This document shows positions 16,825-24,127 of a DNA stretch of 64,000 nucleotides, in pieces. A program made the translations under genes and the position numbers. This stretch comes from Microgenomates group bacterium GW2011_GWC1_46_15 (lineage in GTDB: Bacteria; Patescibacteria; Microgenomatia; UBA1400; UBA12028). The notes beneath the pieces were generated by a model. It did no database searches, was not told where the DNA came from, and saw only the letters and a program-made list of their open reading frames with translations. Numbering within the stretch: position 1 is the first letter of the stretch; each line of letters opens with the position of its first letter. The stretch covers positions 186,001 through 250,000 of the forward strand of contig LCLX01000001.1 in the NCBI GenBank assembly GCA_001002285.1, written 5' to 3'.

Positions 16825-17859
16825 ATGATTGTCCGCCCCCTCGATTCATCAGAAAAAGACGTATATAACGCTGTGGTGAAGCACCCGCTCCAGAGTTGGG
16901 AGTGGGGAGAGTTCCGCAAAAAAACCGGTGTCCAGATTGAACGCTTCGGGGTGTTCGACGGTTCCCGCCTGGTAAGTGGAATGCAAATCAGCTTTCATCC
17001 CGTCCCATATACACCGTTTACCGTTGGGTACTTTCCTAAAGGGACGATGCCGGACGAGGAGCAACTCCACGCACTTGAGGGGATTGGAAAACGCAAGAAT
17101 GCACTGTATATCAAGATGGAGCCTAATATTGGTGTTTCAGTTGGATCAAACTCGGCGCACACCGCGATTATCGAGTTTCTCAAACAACACGGTGCAGTTC
17201 CAGGCCGACCCCTGTTTACCCGGTATACGTTCATGCTTGATCTCACTCCATTAGAGGAAAAACTCCTCGAGAACATGAAGCAAAAAACCAGGTACAACAT
17301 CCGGCTGGCAGAGAAAAAAGGTGTAACAATCGTTGAGGACAGCACCGACGCAGGCCTGGAAGAGTATCTTAAAATCCTTAAGGAAACCACCCGCCGCCAG
17401 GCGTTTTACGCGCACAACGAAGCCTACTTCCGCTCGATGTGGCAGACGCTCAAACAGGGCAAAATGATTCACGTCTTTAAAGCAATGTTTGAAGGGAAGA
17501 CATTGGTAGCCTGGATTGTCTTCATCCACAACAACACGCTGTACTATCCGTATGGCGCCAGTTCGTCTCAGCATAGAGAGTTGATGGCAAGTAACCTCAT
17601 GATGTGGGAGGTCATGAAGTTTGGAAAATCTGCTGGATGTACAAAGTTTGATATGTGGGGATCGCTTGGGCCAAACCCAAATCCGAAAGATCCTTGGTAT
17701 GGTTTCCATACCTTCAAGGAAGGATATGGCGCAGTGTTAACAGAGTTTCTGGGAACGTATGATCTGGTACTCCAGTCTGCTCTCTATGCGCTATTTAGAG
17801 CGCTCGAGGATTTGAGATGGAAGTTCCTGAGGCTGAAAGCTTCGTTGTTCCGCCATTAA
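16825..17859 (+). CDS. FemAB/FemX-like peptidoglycan peptidyltransferase
   Basis: 344 residues. The FemXAB family uses aminoacyl-tRNA to add amino acids to the stem peptide of the lipid II precursor, building cross-bridges. Evidence is the two GNAT-like halves: an N-terminal part with HPLQSWEWGEFRKKTG and GYFPKGTMP, and a second with KQKTRYNIRLAEKKGV, RMIHVFKAMFEGKTLVAW-like strands, YYPYGASSSQHRELMASNLMMW and a final FDMWGSL...FKEGYG motif. These last motifs are hallmark FemAB sequences. The C-terminal 22 codons overlap the convergent M23 peptidase gene. The acceptor and amino acid are unknown; a general role in cell-wall modification fits the neighbouring M23 enzyme. Confidence 0.88.
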   Translation: MIVRPLDSSEKDVYNAVVKHPLQSWEWGEFRKKTGVQIERFGVFDGSRLVSGMQISFHPVPYTPFTVGYFPKGTMPDEEQLHALEGIGKRKNALYIKMEPNIGVSVGSNSAHTAIIEFLKQHGAVPGRPLFTRYTFMLDLTPLEEKLLENMKQKTRYNIRLAEKKGVTIVEDSTDAGLEEYLKILKETTRRQAFYAHNEAYFRSMWQTLKQGKMIHVFKAMFEGKTLVAWIVFIHNNTLYYPYGASSSQHRELMASNLMMWEVMKFGKSAGCTKFDMWGSLGPNPNPKDPWYGFHTFKEGYGAVLTEFLGTYDLVLQSALYALFRALEDLRWKFLRLKASLFRH

Positions 17860-18451
17860 CAATGTCTCCAAGGGGAACAAACGTCGCAGGGTTCAAATAT
17901 TTTCCGTTTTTGTGAATTTCAAGGTGGATGTGTGGGCCAGTCGTGCGGCCAGTCAATCCAACCGTACCAATGACGGTGTTGGCAAACACCTCGTCGCCTG
18001 TTTTTACCAAGCGTTTGGCCATATGGGAGTACAACGAGTGTATGCCGTTTGAGTGTTCAATCATAATAAAATTACCATATCCACTTCTCTCGAAGCCTGT
18101 CTCAACAACACGGCCTTCAGAAATAGGATGAATCTCGGCATTCAAGTTCGCGCGGACGTCAATACCGTTGTGGAATCTCGAAAAACCTTGGGAAACACCA
18201 CGGTAGTTTTCCTGAGTAATAGGGAGCTGAAAAAACGCGGAAAGTTTAAGCGCCTTCATCTCCTTTACAGAGGAGATGTGTAACTCATCTTGCTTGAGTT
18301 CACGGTTTTCATTGTACTCAATATCAACCGACTGATTGGCAAGCACAATTTCATGGTCATTACCGTTCGCAGCAAATGCTGTGTAAGGCATGACTCCTGT
18401 CGCGATAACAATCGCGGTAGTAAGGGCAGTAAACTTCAAAATCTGTTTCAT
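17795..18451 (-). CDS. Secreted M23 (LytM-type) endopeptidase
   Basis: 218 residues. An N-terminal signal peptide (KFTALTTAIVIATGVMPYTAFA) ends at a likely A-x-A site near residue 28. The C-terminal domain is an M23 zinc metallopeptidase that cuts peptidoglycan cross-links: HNGID gives H94 and D98, H143 is in LYSHM, and HIHLEIH gives H174 and H176. The zinc and catalytic residues are complete, so it should be active. A strong promoter lies at 18545-18573, with a leader of about 90 nt holding two hairpins. The last 65 nt overlap the end of the convergent FemAB-like gene. The two wall enzymes could regulate each other through antisense overlap. Confidence 0.94.
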   Translation of the reverse strand: MKQILKFTALTTAIVIATGVMPYTAFAANGNDHEIVLANQSVDIEYNENRELKQDELHISSVKEMKALKLSAFFQLPITQENYRGVSQGFSRFHNGIDVRANLNAEIHPISEGRVVETGFERSGYGNFIMIEHSNGIHSLYSHMAKRLVKTGDEVFANTVIGTVGLTGRTTGPHIHLEIHKNGKYLNPATFVPLGDIVNGGTTKLSASGTSISNPRAL

Positions 18452-18455
18452 ATAT

Positions 18456-18492
18456 GCAGCATCATCGCTGCCAGTTCGGCCTTTTTTGGGCC
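18456..18492 (-). promoter_or_regulatory. Two hairpins in the M23 peptidase leader
   Basis: GCAGC-GATGAT-GCTGC (18456-18471) lies 4 nt upstream of the start codon, and GGCC/GGCC around an A-tract lies at 18478-18492. No Shine-Dalgarno site is visible between them and the ATG, so the near-start hairpin may affect initiation. Confidence 0.5.
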
Positions 18493-18544
18493 AAAAAAAT
18501 CTTCCGCAGATATACGTATATGTATAGTGCGAAAGAAGTGTCCT

Positions 18545-18573
18545 ATAATAGCATTTGAAGTGTCATTTGTCAA
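18545..18573 (-). promoter_or_regulatory. Consensus sigma70 promoter of the M23 peptidase
   Basis: TTGACA (18568-18573), a 17-nt spacer and TATTAT (18545-18550) on the minus strand. A short palindrome CCCA-TAA-TGGG (18575-18585) sits directly upstream of the -35 and may be an operator. Confidence 0.85.
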
Positions 18574-18629
18574 CCCATAATGGGTGGTCAAACTGAGTGT
18601 CAACCGGCACCGGCACTAGGCAAAAAATG

Positions 18630-18638
18630 TGGTACAAT
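18630..18638 (+). promoter_or_regulatory. Extended -10 element, leaderless start of pgk
   Basis: TGG-TACAAT followed by exactly 6 nt and the ATG at 18645. It fixes the pgk start 48 nt downstream of the longest reading. Confidence 0.7.
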
Positions 18639-18644
18639 ACGCCC

Positions 18645-19631
18645 ATGTTTCGTACCGTACAATCAGCGAATGTCCAAGGCAAAGCGGTACTGGTTCGAAT
18701 GGATCTTGATCTTCCCAAGCGTGGGCGTGGATATGACGAAACCAGGCTAGATAATGGTCTGGAGAGTCTGCATTGGCTCCTCAAGCAGGACGCCAAGACA
18801 GTAACGGTGGTTGGTCACTTGGGGCGGCCAGGAGGAAAACGTATTTTCGCATTTTCCCTCAAGAAAATTGAAAAACTCTTGAGGTCAAAGTTCACCAAGG
18901 ATGAAAACAAGAAAATCAAGGTTTTGGAGAATCTCAGGTTTGACTCGGGTGAGGAAAAGAACTCCGTGCTTTTTGCCAAAAAACTGGCAAAAGGACAGGA
19001 CCTCTTTGTGAACGATGCCTTTGCGAGCTCCCACGAAGAGCACGCCTCGATTGTTGGTGTTCCCAGGCTTCTTCCGTCCTACCTCGGTTTCCAGTTCCAG
19101 AAGGAGCTTGAAGGCCTCGAGAAGGCCGTACATGAGCCCAAAAGACCCCTTGTGGCGATCCTTGGCGGCGCCAAGCTGTCCACCAAGATGCACCTCCTCA
19201 AGCCACTTGAGGAAAAAGTTGATGTTCTCCTGGTGGGTGGGAAGATGGCCACAGAACTTGTCCAACACCCCGTTGAGAATCGCAAGCTTATTGTTGGGCA
19301 GTTGACCAAAGATGGGAAAGATATTTCTCCCCCCACAATAGAGCAGTTCATTCGGTTTATCCAGATGGCCCAGACCGTGGTCTGGAACGGACCTCTGGGG
19401 AAGTACGAGGACAAGGCGTACCGGAGGGGAACATACGCAATTGCCCAGTTCCTTTCCCACTCGAGGGCGTACACCATCGCCGGGGGTGGGGATACCGAGG
19501 CTGCGCTCACCGCGTTTAACATGAAAAAAGGGATCAAGTTTATCAGTTCTGGTGGAGGCGCAATGCTCGAGTACATCGCGTTTGGAACTCTGCCTGGGAT
19601 CAAGGCTGTAGAGGCGTCGCCGAAGAGATAA
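18645..19631 (+). CDS. pgk: Phosphoglycerate kinase, short form
   Basis: About 328 residues, against 390-415 usually. Transfers phosphate from 1,3-bisphosphoglycerate to ADP. N-domain substrate motif is VRMDLDLP (residues 17-24) where RVDFNVP is usual, so the Asn is Asp here. TRLDNGLESL, HLGRPGG, ENLRFDSGE, FVNDAFASSHEEHAS, ILGGAKLSTKM, WNGPLGKYE, IAGGGDTEAAL and SSGGGAMLEYI follow in the family order. The shortening falls in the loops between these blocks; no catalytic block is missing. The start at 18645 is set by a leaderless-type promoter and by homology. GAPDH follows 30 nt downstream, but with its own -10 element. Confidence 0.94.
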   Translation: MFRTVQSANVQGKAVLVRMDLDLPKRGRGYDETRLDNGLESLHWLLKQDAKTVTVVGHLGRPGGKRIFAFSLKKIEKLLRSKFTKDENKKIKVLENLRFDSGEEKNSVLFAKKLAKGQDLFVNDAFASSHEEHASIVGVPRLLPSYLGFQFQKELEGLEKAVHEPKRPLVAILGGAKLSTKMHLLKPLEEKVDVLLVGGKMATELVQHPVENRKLIVGQLTKDGKDISPPTIEQFIRFIQMAQTVVWNGPLGKYEDKAYRRGTYAIAQFLSHSRAYTIAGGGDTEAALTAFNMKKGIKFISSGGGAMLEYIAFGTLPGIKAVEASPKR

Positions 19632-19646
19632 AACACTTCAACTCTG

Positions 19647-19655
19647 TGCTATGCT
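19647..19655 (+). promoter_or_regulatory. Extended -10 element, leaderless start of gap
   Basis: TGC-TATGCT followed by exactly 6 nt and the ATG at 19662. Confidence 0.65.
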
Positions 19656-19661
19656 GATTTC

Positions 19662-20696
19662 ATGAAGTTTGCTATTAACGGTTTTGGTCGCATTGGCCGG
19701 ACGGGTTTCCGTGTCTGGTATGAAAAGCATGCCGACAAGGGGGAACTTGTTGTGGTCAATACCTCTGGATCTATGGATCTGGAGGGGTGGGCACATCTCC
19801 TCAAGTACGACAGCAACTATGGTGTGTGGTCAGTTCTAATCAAGACAGAGGTTCACCAGAAAAAAGATGAGGTTTCGGATGAAGACCCTTTGCTTGGGTA
19901 TTTCCATGTGGGTTCGCATACGGTTGCGGTGTTAGCTCAGCGTGATCCGGCGAAACTTCCCTGGAGTTCTCTTGGGGTGGAAACGGTTATTGAGTCAACA
20001 GGCAAGTTTATAAGCAAAGAACAGGCCTCAGCACATCTGGCTGCGGGGGCAAAACGAGTGGTCATTTCGGCACCACCCAAAGGTGGAGATGTTGGAACCT
20101 ATGTCCTCGGGGTAAATGAGAGCCCAGGATCTGGTATTGAGTCCAACGCTTCGTGCACAACAAACTGCGTTGCTCCGGTGGCGGCGATTATGCATGAGGT
20201 ATTCAGGGTGAAAAAAGCGATGATGTCCACGATGCATAGTTATACCGATGACCAGAATCTCCAAGATAACTCACACCATGATCTGCGCAGAGCCAGAAGC
20301 GCGGCGATGAACATCATTCCAACAACAACGGGCGCGGCAATCTCGGTGACAGAAACGATTCCAGAGTTAAAAGGCCTATTTTCTGGAGTGGCGTATCGAG
20401 TGCCCACGCGCACAGGCTCCCTTTCTGAGATGGTGTTTCTCGTTGAAAAGCCAACAACTGTTGAAGAAGTAAATCAGGCTTTTGTAAAGGCGGCCGATCA
20501 TCCGCGGTGGCGCGGGATTATCGGTGTTACGAATGAACCCATCGTTTCCTCGGACATTATCGGCAGAAGTGAGTCGGCCATCGTTGATCTTGCGCTTACC
20601 CAAGTGGTGGACGGCGACATGGTGAAAGTTGTTGCCTGGTATGACAACGAATGGGGATACTGTAACAGGCTGATTGAACAAGTGGTGATGGGATAA
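19662..20696 (+). CDS. gap: Glyceraldehyde-3-phosphate dehydrogenase, type I
   Basis: 344 residues. Oxidises and phosphorylates glyceraldehyde 3-phosphate with NAD(P). The Rossmann start INGFGRIGRTGFRVW, catalytic motif SNASCTTNCVAP with Cys165, HSYTDDQNLQD with the catalytic histidine region, RRARSAAMNIIPTTTGAA and the C-terminal WYDNEWGYCNR are all intact. PGK lies immediately upstream and TPI 5 kb away, giving three successive steps of lower glycolysis. A separate leaderless-type promoter lets it be expressed apart from pgk. NAD or NADP preference was not decided. Confidence 0.97.
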   Translation: MKFAINGFGRIGRTGFRVWYEKHADKGELVVVNTSGSMDLEGWAHLLKYDSNYGVWSVLIKTEVHQKKDEVSDEDPLLGYFHVGSHTVAVLAQRDPAKLPWSSLGVETVIESTGKFISKEQASAHLAAGAKRVVISAPPKGGDVGTYVLGVNESPGSGIESNASCTTNCVAPVAAIMHEVFRVKKAMMSTMHSYTDDQNLQDNSHHDLRRARSAAMNIIPTTTGAAISVTETIPELKGLFSGVAYRVPTRTGSLSEMVFLVEKPTTVEEVNQAFVKAADHPRWRGIIGVTNEPIVSSDIIGRSESAIVDLALTQVVDGDMVKVVAWYDNEWGYCNRLIEQVVMG

Positions 20697-20707
20697 CAAT
20701 TTTTCTC

Positions 20708-20735
20708 TTGACAAATGTTCCATATATGGCACAAT
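20708..20735 (+). promoter_or_regulatory. Promoter with embedded palindromic operator for the toxin-antitoxin pair
   Basis: TTGACA (20708-20713), a 16-nt spacer and CACAAT (20730-20735) preceded by TGG, 6 nt before the GTG at 20742. The spacer contains the perfect palindrome CCATATATGG (20720-20729) inside an 18-bp inverted repeat (20716-20733) with one mismatched pair. This is the expected position for an antitoxin operator. Confidence 0.8.
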
Positions 20736-20741
20736 GAATGA

Positions 20742-21065
20742 GTGACAAAAACAATTTTAATTGATAAACGAGCGGAGAAAGAGCTTAAACAATTTCCCCG
20801 CTCAGTTCAATTAAAATTTCAGGCATTTTTTGAGATTCTTGAAAAAGAAGGGAGGTTGGAAGAGCCATTTGGTAAAAAACTTTCCGGAATGGCTCGTATA
20901 TTTGAAATACGGGTAAAACATGAAGGGCAATGGCGGGTACTCTATGCGTATCTATATAAAGATTCAATCGTAGTGTTATCCGCTTTTGCAAAGAAAACTC
21001 AAAAAACACCAAGAATAGAACTTGAAAAGGCAAAGAACAGATTACTTGGGTATAGGGAGGAATAA
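20742..21065 (+). CDS. higB: RelE/HigB-like toxin
   Basis: 107 residues from a GTG start. The basic fold with EKELKQFPRSVQLKFQAFFEILE, FGKKLSGMARIFEIRVKHEGQWRVLYAY and the closing VVLSAFAKKTQKTPRIELEKAKNRL is that of the phage-Gp49/HigB branch of the RelE superfamily, ribosome-dependent mRNA endonucleases. The order toxin then antitoxin is that of higBA. The stop overlaps the next ATG (TAATG), giving tight coupling. Name is by family resemblance; activity untested. Confidence 0.88.
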   Translation: MTKTILIDKRAEKELKQFPRSVQLKFQAFFEILEKEGRLEEPFGKKLSGMARIFEIRVKHEGQWRVLYAYLYKDSIVVLSAFAKKTQKTPRIELEKAKNRLLGYREE

Positions 21066-21355
21066 TGAAAACACTTCGAAAACAACAAACCATTACTTTG
21101 AGTGATTTTGGGAAAAATATAACAAAAGAAGAGCGGAAATTTATTGATGCCGAAAAAAGGTATTACCAAGTTGTCGTTGCTTTGCGGAAAAAGAGAGAAG
21201 GTCTTGGGCTCACACAAGAAAAATTGGCGCATCTTTCGAAATTACCAAGAACAACAATTACAAAAGTTGAGTCGGGATCAAGAAACGCAACACTCCAAAC
21301 ACTCATGGTCATTGCTCAGGCAATGGGAAAAAGTATTGAGCTAAGACTTTTGTAG
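21065..21355 (+). CDS. higA: HigA-like antitoxin with HTH_3 domain
   Basis: 96 residues. The C-terminal 60 residues are a Cro/CI-type helix-turn-helix (RKKREGLGLTQEKLAHLSKLPRTTITKVESG) followed by LQTLMVIAQAMGKSIELRLL. The N-terminal 35 residues probably contact the toxin. A GGAGG ribosome site lies just upstream of the overlapping start. It should neutralise the toxin and repress the promoter through the CCATATATGG palindrome at 20720-20729. Confidence 0.9.
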   Translation: MKTLRKQQTITLSDFGKNITKEERKFIDAEKRYYQVVVALRKKREGLGLTQEKLAHLSKLPRTTITKVESGSRNATLQTLMVIAQAMGKSIELRLL

Positions 21356-21381
21356 TGTATGTTAAACAAGTGATTGGGTAA

Positions 21382-22140
21382 TTATTCCGCCCAATTCTTA
21401 AACCAAATTCCTATCTCCCGTGCCACTTTTTGCCACTCCTCTTTCAGGTTGTGCGCACTGTGAAACAATGTCATGAGTTGAGCGTTGCTAACGTGCTCAC
21501 AAAAATTCTTGATTTGTTTATACGGGACAATGGTATCTGTAGTTGTCCCAATGACAAGGAACTTGTATGAAATTTTCTGGGCTTCTTGAGTAATGTCATA
21601 CTTAGCAGCGTCTTCAAAAAACCGATAATGCAACTTTTTTCTTTCTCCATTTTTCCGTAACTCAACATATCCTCTTTTCTTTGCCTGGGCTAAATCTTTG
21701 GGGTCATACAAGTTTGCAAGTACTTGATCGCTTTTTATGGAAGGTGTGGCTGCTACAACCGTGCTTATGCGTTGATCTTGCGAGGCAAGAAGAATGGCGG
21801 TAGTAGCTCCCATGCTGTGGCCATATATCCCAACTTTTCTTTTATTGAGTCTTGGTAAAGACCAAACAAACTCGAGTGCTGTCTTGGCATCATCTAAAAA
21901 ACCAGATAGCGTTTTTTCTTCCCTGGTGCTCCCAGATTCTCCCGTGCCGTGAAAATCAATCCGAAAAGTTGCTATTCCTTGAGGATTCAAGATCTTTGTA
22001 ATTTTTTCATTTTCTTCTTTTGTTCCTTTGCCAAATCCGTGTAAACACAGGACTAAAGGATATCGTGATTTTTTCTCCGGAAGATCAAGAAGTCCAGCAA
22101 TTTTAATTCCTCGAGAATTTATAAGAAAAACTTTTTGCAT
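21382..22140 (-). CDS. Alpha/beta-hydrolase (serine esterase/acylpeptidase-like)
   Basis: About 252 residues. Alpha/beta-hydrolase signs: LVLCLHGFGKG (oxyanion HG), FRIDFHGTGES, the nucleophile elbow GHSMG, an acid in GTTTDTIVP and the histidine in FHSAHNL. The start is placed at the ATG at 22140 (MQKVFLINSRG), because the 19 codons of the longer reading are the 3' half of a tRNA-Cys gene. Only 4 nt separate the tRNA 3' end from this ATG, so the mRNA would be leaderless after tRNA 3' processing. Substrate unknown; carboxylesterase or deacylase is likely. Confidence 0.88.
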   Translation of the reverse strand: MQKVFLINSRGIKIAGLLDLPEKKSRYPLVLCLHGFGKGTKEENEKITKILNPQGIATFRIDFHGTGESGSTREEKTLSGFLDDAKTALEFVWSLPRLNKRKVGIYGHSMGATTAILLASQDQRISTVVAATPSIKSDQVLANLYDPKDLAQAKKRGYVELRKNGERKKLHYRFFEDAAKYDITQEAQKISYKFLVIGTTTDTIVPYKQIKNFCEHVSNAQLMTLFHSAHNLKEEWQKVAREIGIWFKNWAE

Positions 22141-22144
22141 GTTG

Positions 22145-22219
22145 AGCTGCCGGCCGGATTTGAACCGGCGAATCGAGGGTTTTGCAGACCCCGCCATTAG
22201 ACCACTCTGGTACGGCAGC
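22145..22219 (-). tRNA. tRNA-Cys (GCA)
   Basis: 75 nt. Perfect 7-bp acceptor GCTGCCG/CGGCAGC, discriminator U as expected for tRNA-Cys, anticodon loop CTGCAAA with GCA at 22183-22185, and T-arm GCCGG-TTCAAAT-CCGGC. CCA is not encoded. An extended -10 (TGC-TAGAAT, 22236-22244) lies upstream. Confidence 0.96.
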
Positions 22220-22235
22220 GAATCAGATTACCCGT

Positions 22236-22244
22236 ATTCTAGCA
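22236..22244 (-). promoter_or_regulatory. Extended -10 element of tRNA-Cys
   Basis: TGC-TAGAAT on the minus strand, 16 nt before the mature tRNA 5' end. The same extended form precedes the other two tRNA genes in the window. Confidence 0.65.
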
Positions 22245-22250
22245 GATTTG

Positions 22251-22280
22251 TTGCCAAACTCGGCCTTGCCAGTGTATGAT
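22251..22280 (+). promoter_or_regulatory. Promoter of the PEGA/SH3 lipoprotein
   Basis: TTGCCA (22251-22256), an 18-nt spacer and TATGAT (22275-22280), 11 nt before the ATG. A GGGG stretch may serve as a weak ribosome site. Confidence 0.5.
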
Positions 22281-22291
22281 GTGGGGATCGT

Positions 22292-23194
22292 ATGAGGAAA
22301 ATCTTTCTTCTCGTTTGTACAGCAGTTCTTTTGTCGGCGTGTTCGGCACCGTCATTTTTTCAGAAAAAAGCAGGATTGCAGATTAAGCTAACGGGTGAAG
22401 ATAAAGCCGAAGTATTTTTAAACGGATCAACCGTAGGAACAACGCCGTACGAAGCAGATAATCTTAAAGCGGGAACATACACAGTCAAACTTGTTCCACA
22501 AGACGCGACAAAACAGCCATACGAAACACACGTTGTCCTATCCCCGAGTCTCATCACGGGGATAACGTGGAGTTTTGGCGCAACGCCGGATGAAAGTGGC
22601 GGCGATGTGTTTGAGCTTTCAAAAGTTTCTGGAAAGAAAGCAGAATTATCGATTATTACCACGCCAGACAACATTGTGGTGCGATTGGATGGGCAGTCTA
22701 AAGGATTCAGTCCGCTGATTTTGCAGGAGCTTTCCGAAGGCGAACACTCGCTAACGTTGAGTGCGCCGGGATATGTTGAGCGCACAAGTGCTCCAAAAAT
22801 TATGAAGGGGTATCGCGTAACTGTAACCACAAAACTCGCGCGGGACTCACAAAGTTTGATCACAACTCCAGTGTCAACGCTATCTGCTCTGCCAACACCA
22901 ACTCCGAAGGCAACTCCGAAAGCGACACCGAAAACAACAACAGCAACGGGTTCGGCAACGATCAAAACACAGGTGACTCCGCCTTTACCCTACGTTGAAG
23001 TAACACAGACACCGACTGGGTGGTTACGCGTACGCACTGAGGCAAGCGGAGCTTCTGATGAAGTTGCAAAGTTAGACGTGGGTGCAAAGGTCCCGTATCT
23101 CAATGAAACAACAGATGGGTGGCACAAGGTTGAGTACACAACGGGGAAAACAGGATGGGTTTCCGGTCAATATGCGATTGTACATTCGCAGTAA
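22292..23194 (+). CDS. Lipoprotein with two PEGA domains and a C-terminal SH3 domain
   Basis: 300 residues. A lipoprotein signal peptide ends in the lipobox LLSAC (Cys17). Two PEGA-type beta domains follow (LQIKLTGEDKAEVFLNGSTVGTTPYEA, about 30-95; LSIITTPDNIVVRLDGQSKGFSPLIL, about 118-175), both with the G-x-TPY/GFSPL turn. A Thr/Pro/Lys-rich linker (about 195-235) separates them from a bacterial SH3 domain (GWLRVRTEASGASDEVAKLDVGAKV...GWHKVEY...GWVSGQYA). PEGA and SH3 domains typically bind cell-surface glycans or wall peptides. It should sit on the outer face of the membrane and reach into the wall. Ligand unknown. Confidence 0.88.
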   Translation: MRKIFLLVCTAVLLSACSAPSFFQKKAGLQIKLTGEDKAEVFLNGSTVGTTPYEADNLKAGTYTVKLVPQDATKQPYETHVVLSPSLITGITWSFGATPDESGGDVFELSKVSGKKAELSIITTPDNIVVRLDGQSKGFSPLILQELSEGEHSLTLSAPGYVERTSAPKIMKGYRVTVTTKLARDSQSLITTPVSTLSALPTPTPKATPKATPKTTTATGSATIKTQVTPPLPYVEVTQTPTGWLRVRTEASGASDEVAKLDVGAKVPYLNETTDGWHKVEYTTGKTGWVSGQYAIVHSQ

Positions 23195-23197
23195 AAA

Positions 23198-24127
23198 TCA
23201 GAACACATACAGCACGGTCATCACAGAAAGTCCCCACAGCACGACGGCAATCAATAGCGGTTTATCTTCCAGCAATACTTTATCCGGCGACTCTCCACGG
23301 TTTTTTTCGTATACGAGCTGCAAGTACCGCATCACGCCATAAATCACCAAGGGCACGGTAACCATCAGCCATTTTTGCGTGATAAATGTACGGGGCAGAA
23401 CGGTGTACACTTGTAACAATTTTCCCGCGGGAACGTACGCGTCGCTTTGGAATGCATAGAGCGCGTAGGTCAACCAAGTGGTGTTCGCGAACATGCCGGT
23501 ATAGATATCTAGCAAACGCTGTGAGTAATGTTCCAATGCTTTGCGCGTGTTTCCACTACCTTCCATGAGTGTCCGCTCGCTTTGCCGTTTGCCAACCGCG
23601 AGGAATAAAGCTGCGGAAATGACGGTGAGCAGGAACCACACGCTCATGTGCAGGTTCACTACTACGGCACCAGCGTATACACGGAGAATAAAGCCGGTTG
23701 CGATCGCCATGACGTCAAGAATGGGGATGTGTTTCAACGAGAATGAATAGAATATATGAAGTGCAGCATACGCAATCGTAAGCAGTAAAAAGTATGAGGA
23801 AAACGTGAGTGAGAAAAAGAATACGGAAACCAAGCCAACGATAGCAAAAAAGAGGGCGATTGGAACGGGCAACTTTCCGGACGCAATCGGCCGGTTTTTC
23901 TTAAATGGATGTTGGCGGTCCGATTTTAAATCAATAATATCGTTGATGATGTAAATCGAAGAAGACAATACGGAGAACAACACAAACGCCTTTGTGACGG
24001 TGAAAAAATACCGCGGAAAATCATAGAAAAAGAATCCTGAAAACACCAGCGCCGCATACAACGCAAGATTTTTTATCCACTGTCTTGGACGAGCCGCTTT
24101 GATGATGAGAAAAAAAGTGTGATCCAC
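23198..24127 (-). CDS. UbiA-family prenyltransferase, decaprenyl-phosphate phosphoribosyltransferase-like
   Basis: 309 residues with about eight membrane segments and a GTG start. The first aspartate-rich motif is NDIIDLKSDRQHPFKKNRPIASG, whose DRxHP-K-RPIASG ending is the hallmark of the DPPR-synthase branch (Rv3806c-type) rather than quinone or heme prenyltransferases. Those enzymes attach phosphoribose to polyprenyl phosphate, giving an arabinosyl or related donor. The gene overlaps the upstream MraY/WecA-like gene by 55 nt and the pair should act on the same lipid carrier. The product sugar in this organism is not known. Confidence 0.85.
   Translation of the reverse strand: MDHTFFLIIKAARPRQWIKNLALYAALVFSGFFFYDFPRYFFTVTKAFVLFSVLSSSIYIINDIIDLKSDRQHPFKKNRPIASGKLPVPIALFFAIVGLVSVFFFSLTFSSYFLLLTIAYAALHIFYSFSLKHIPILDVMAIATGFILRVYAGAVVVNLHMSVWFLLTVISAALFLAVGKRQSERTLMEGSGNTRKALEHYSQRLLDIYTGMFANTTWLTYALYAFQSDAYVPAGKLLQVYTVLPRTFITQKWLMVTVPLVIYGVMRYLQLVYEKNRGESPDKVLLEDKPLLIAVVLWGLSVMTVLYVF

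Noticed and set aside
20742..21355. Prophage remnant
   Set aside because: The HigB toxin is of a phage-Gp49-related family, but no other phage genes are present, and the pair is a typical free-standing toxin-antitoxin module.
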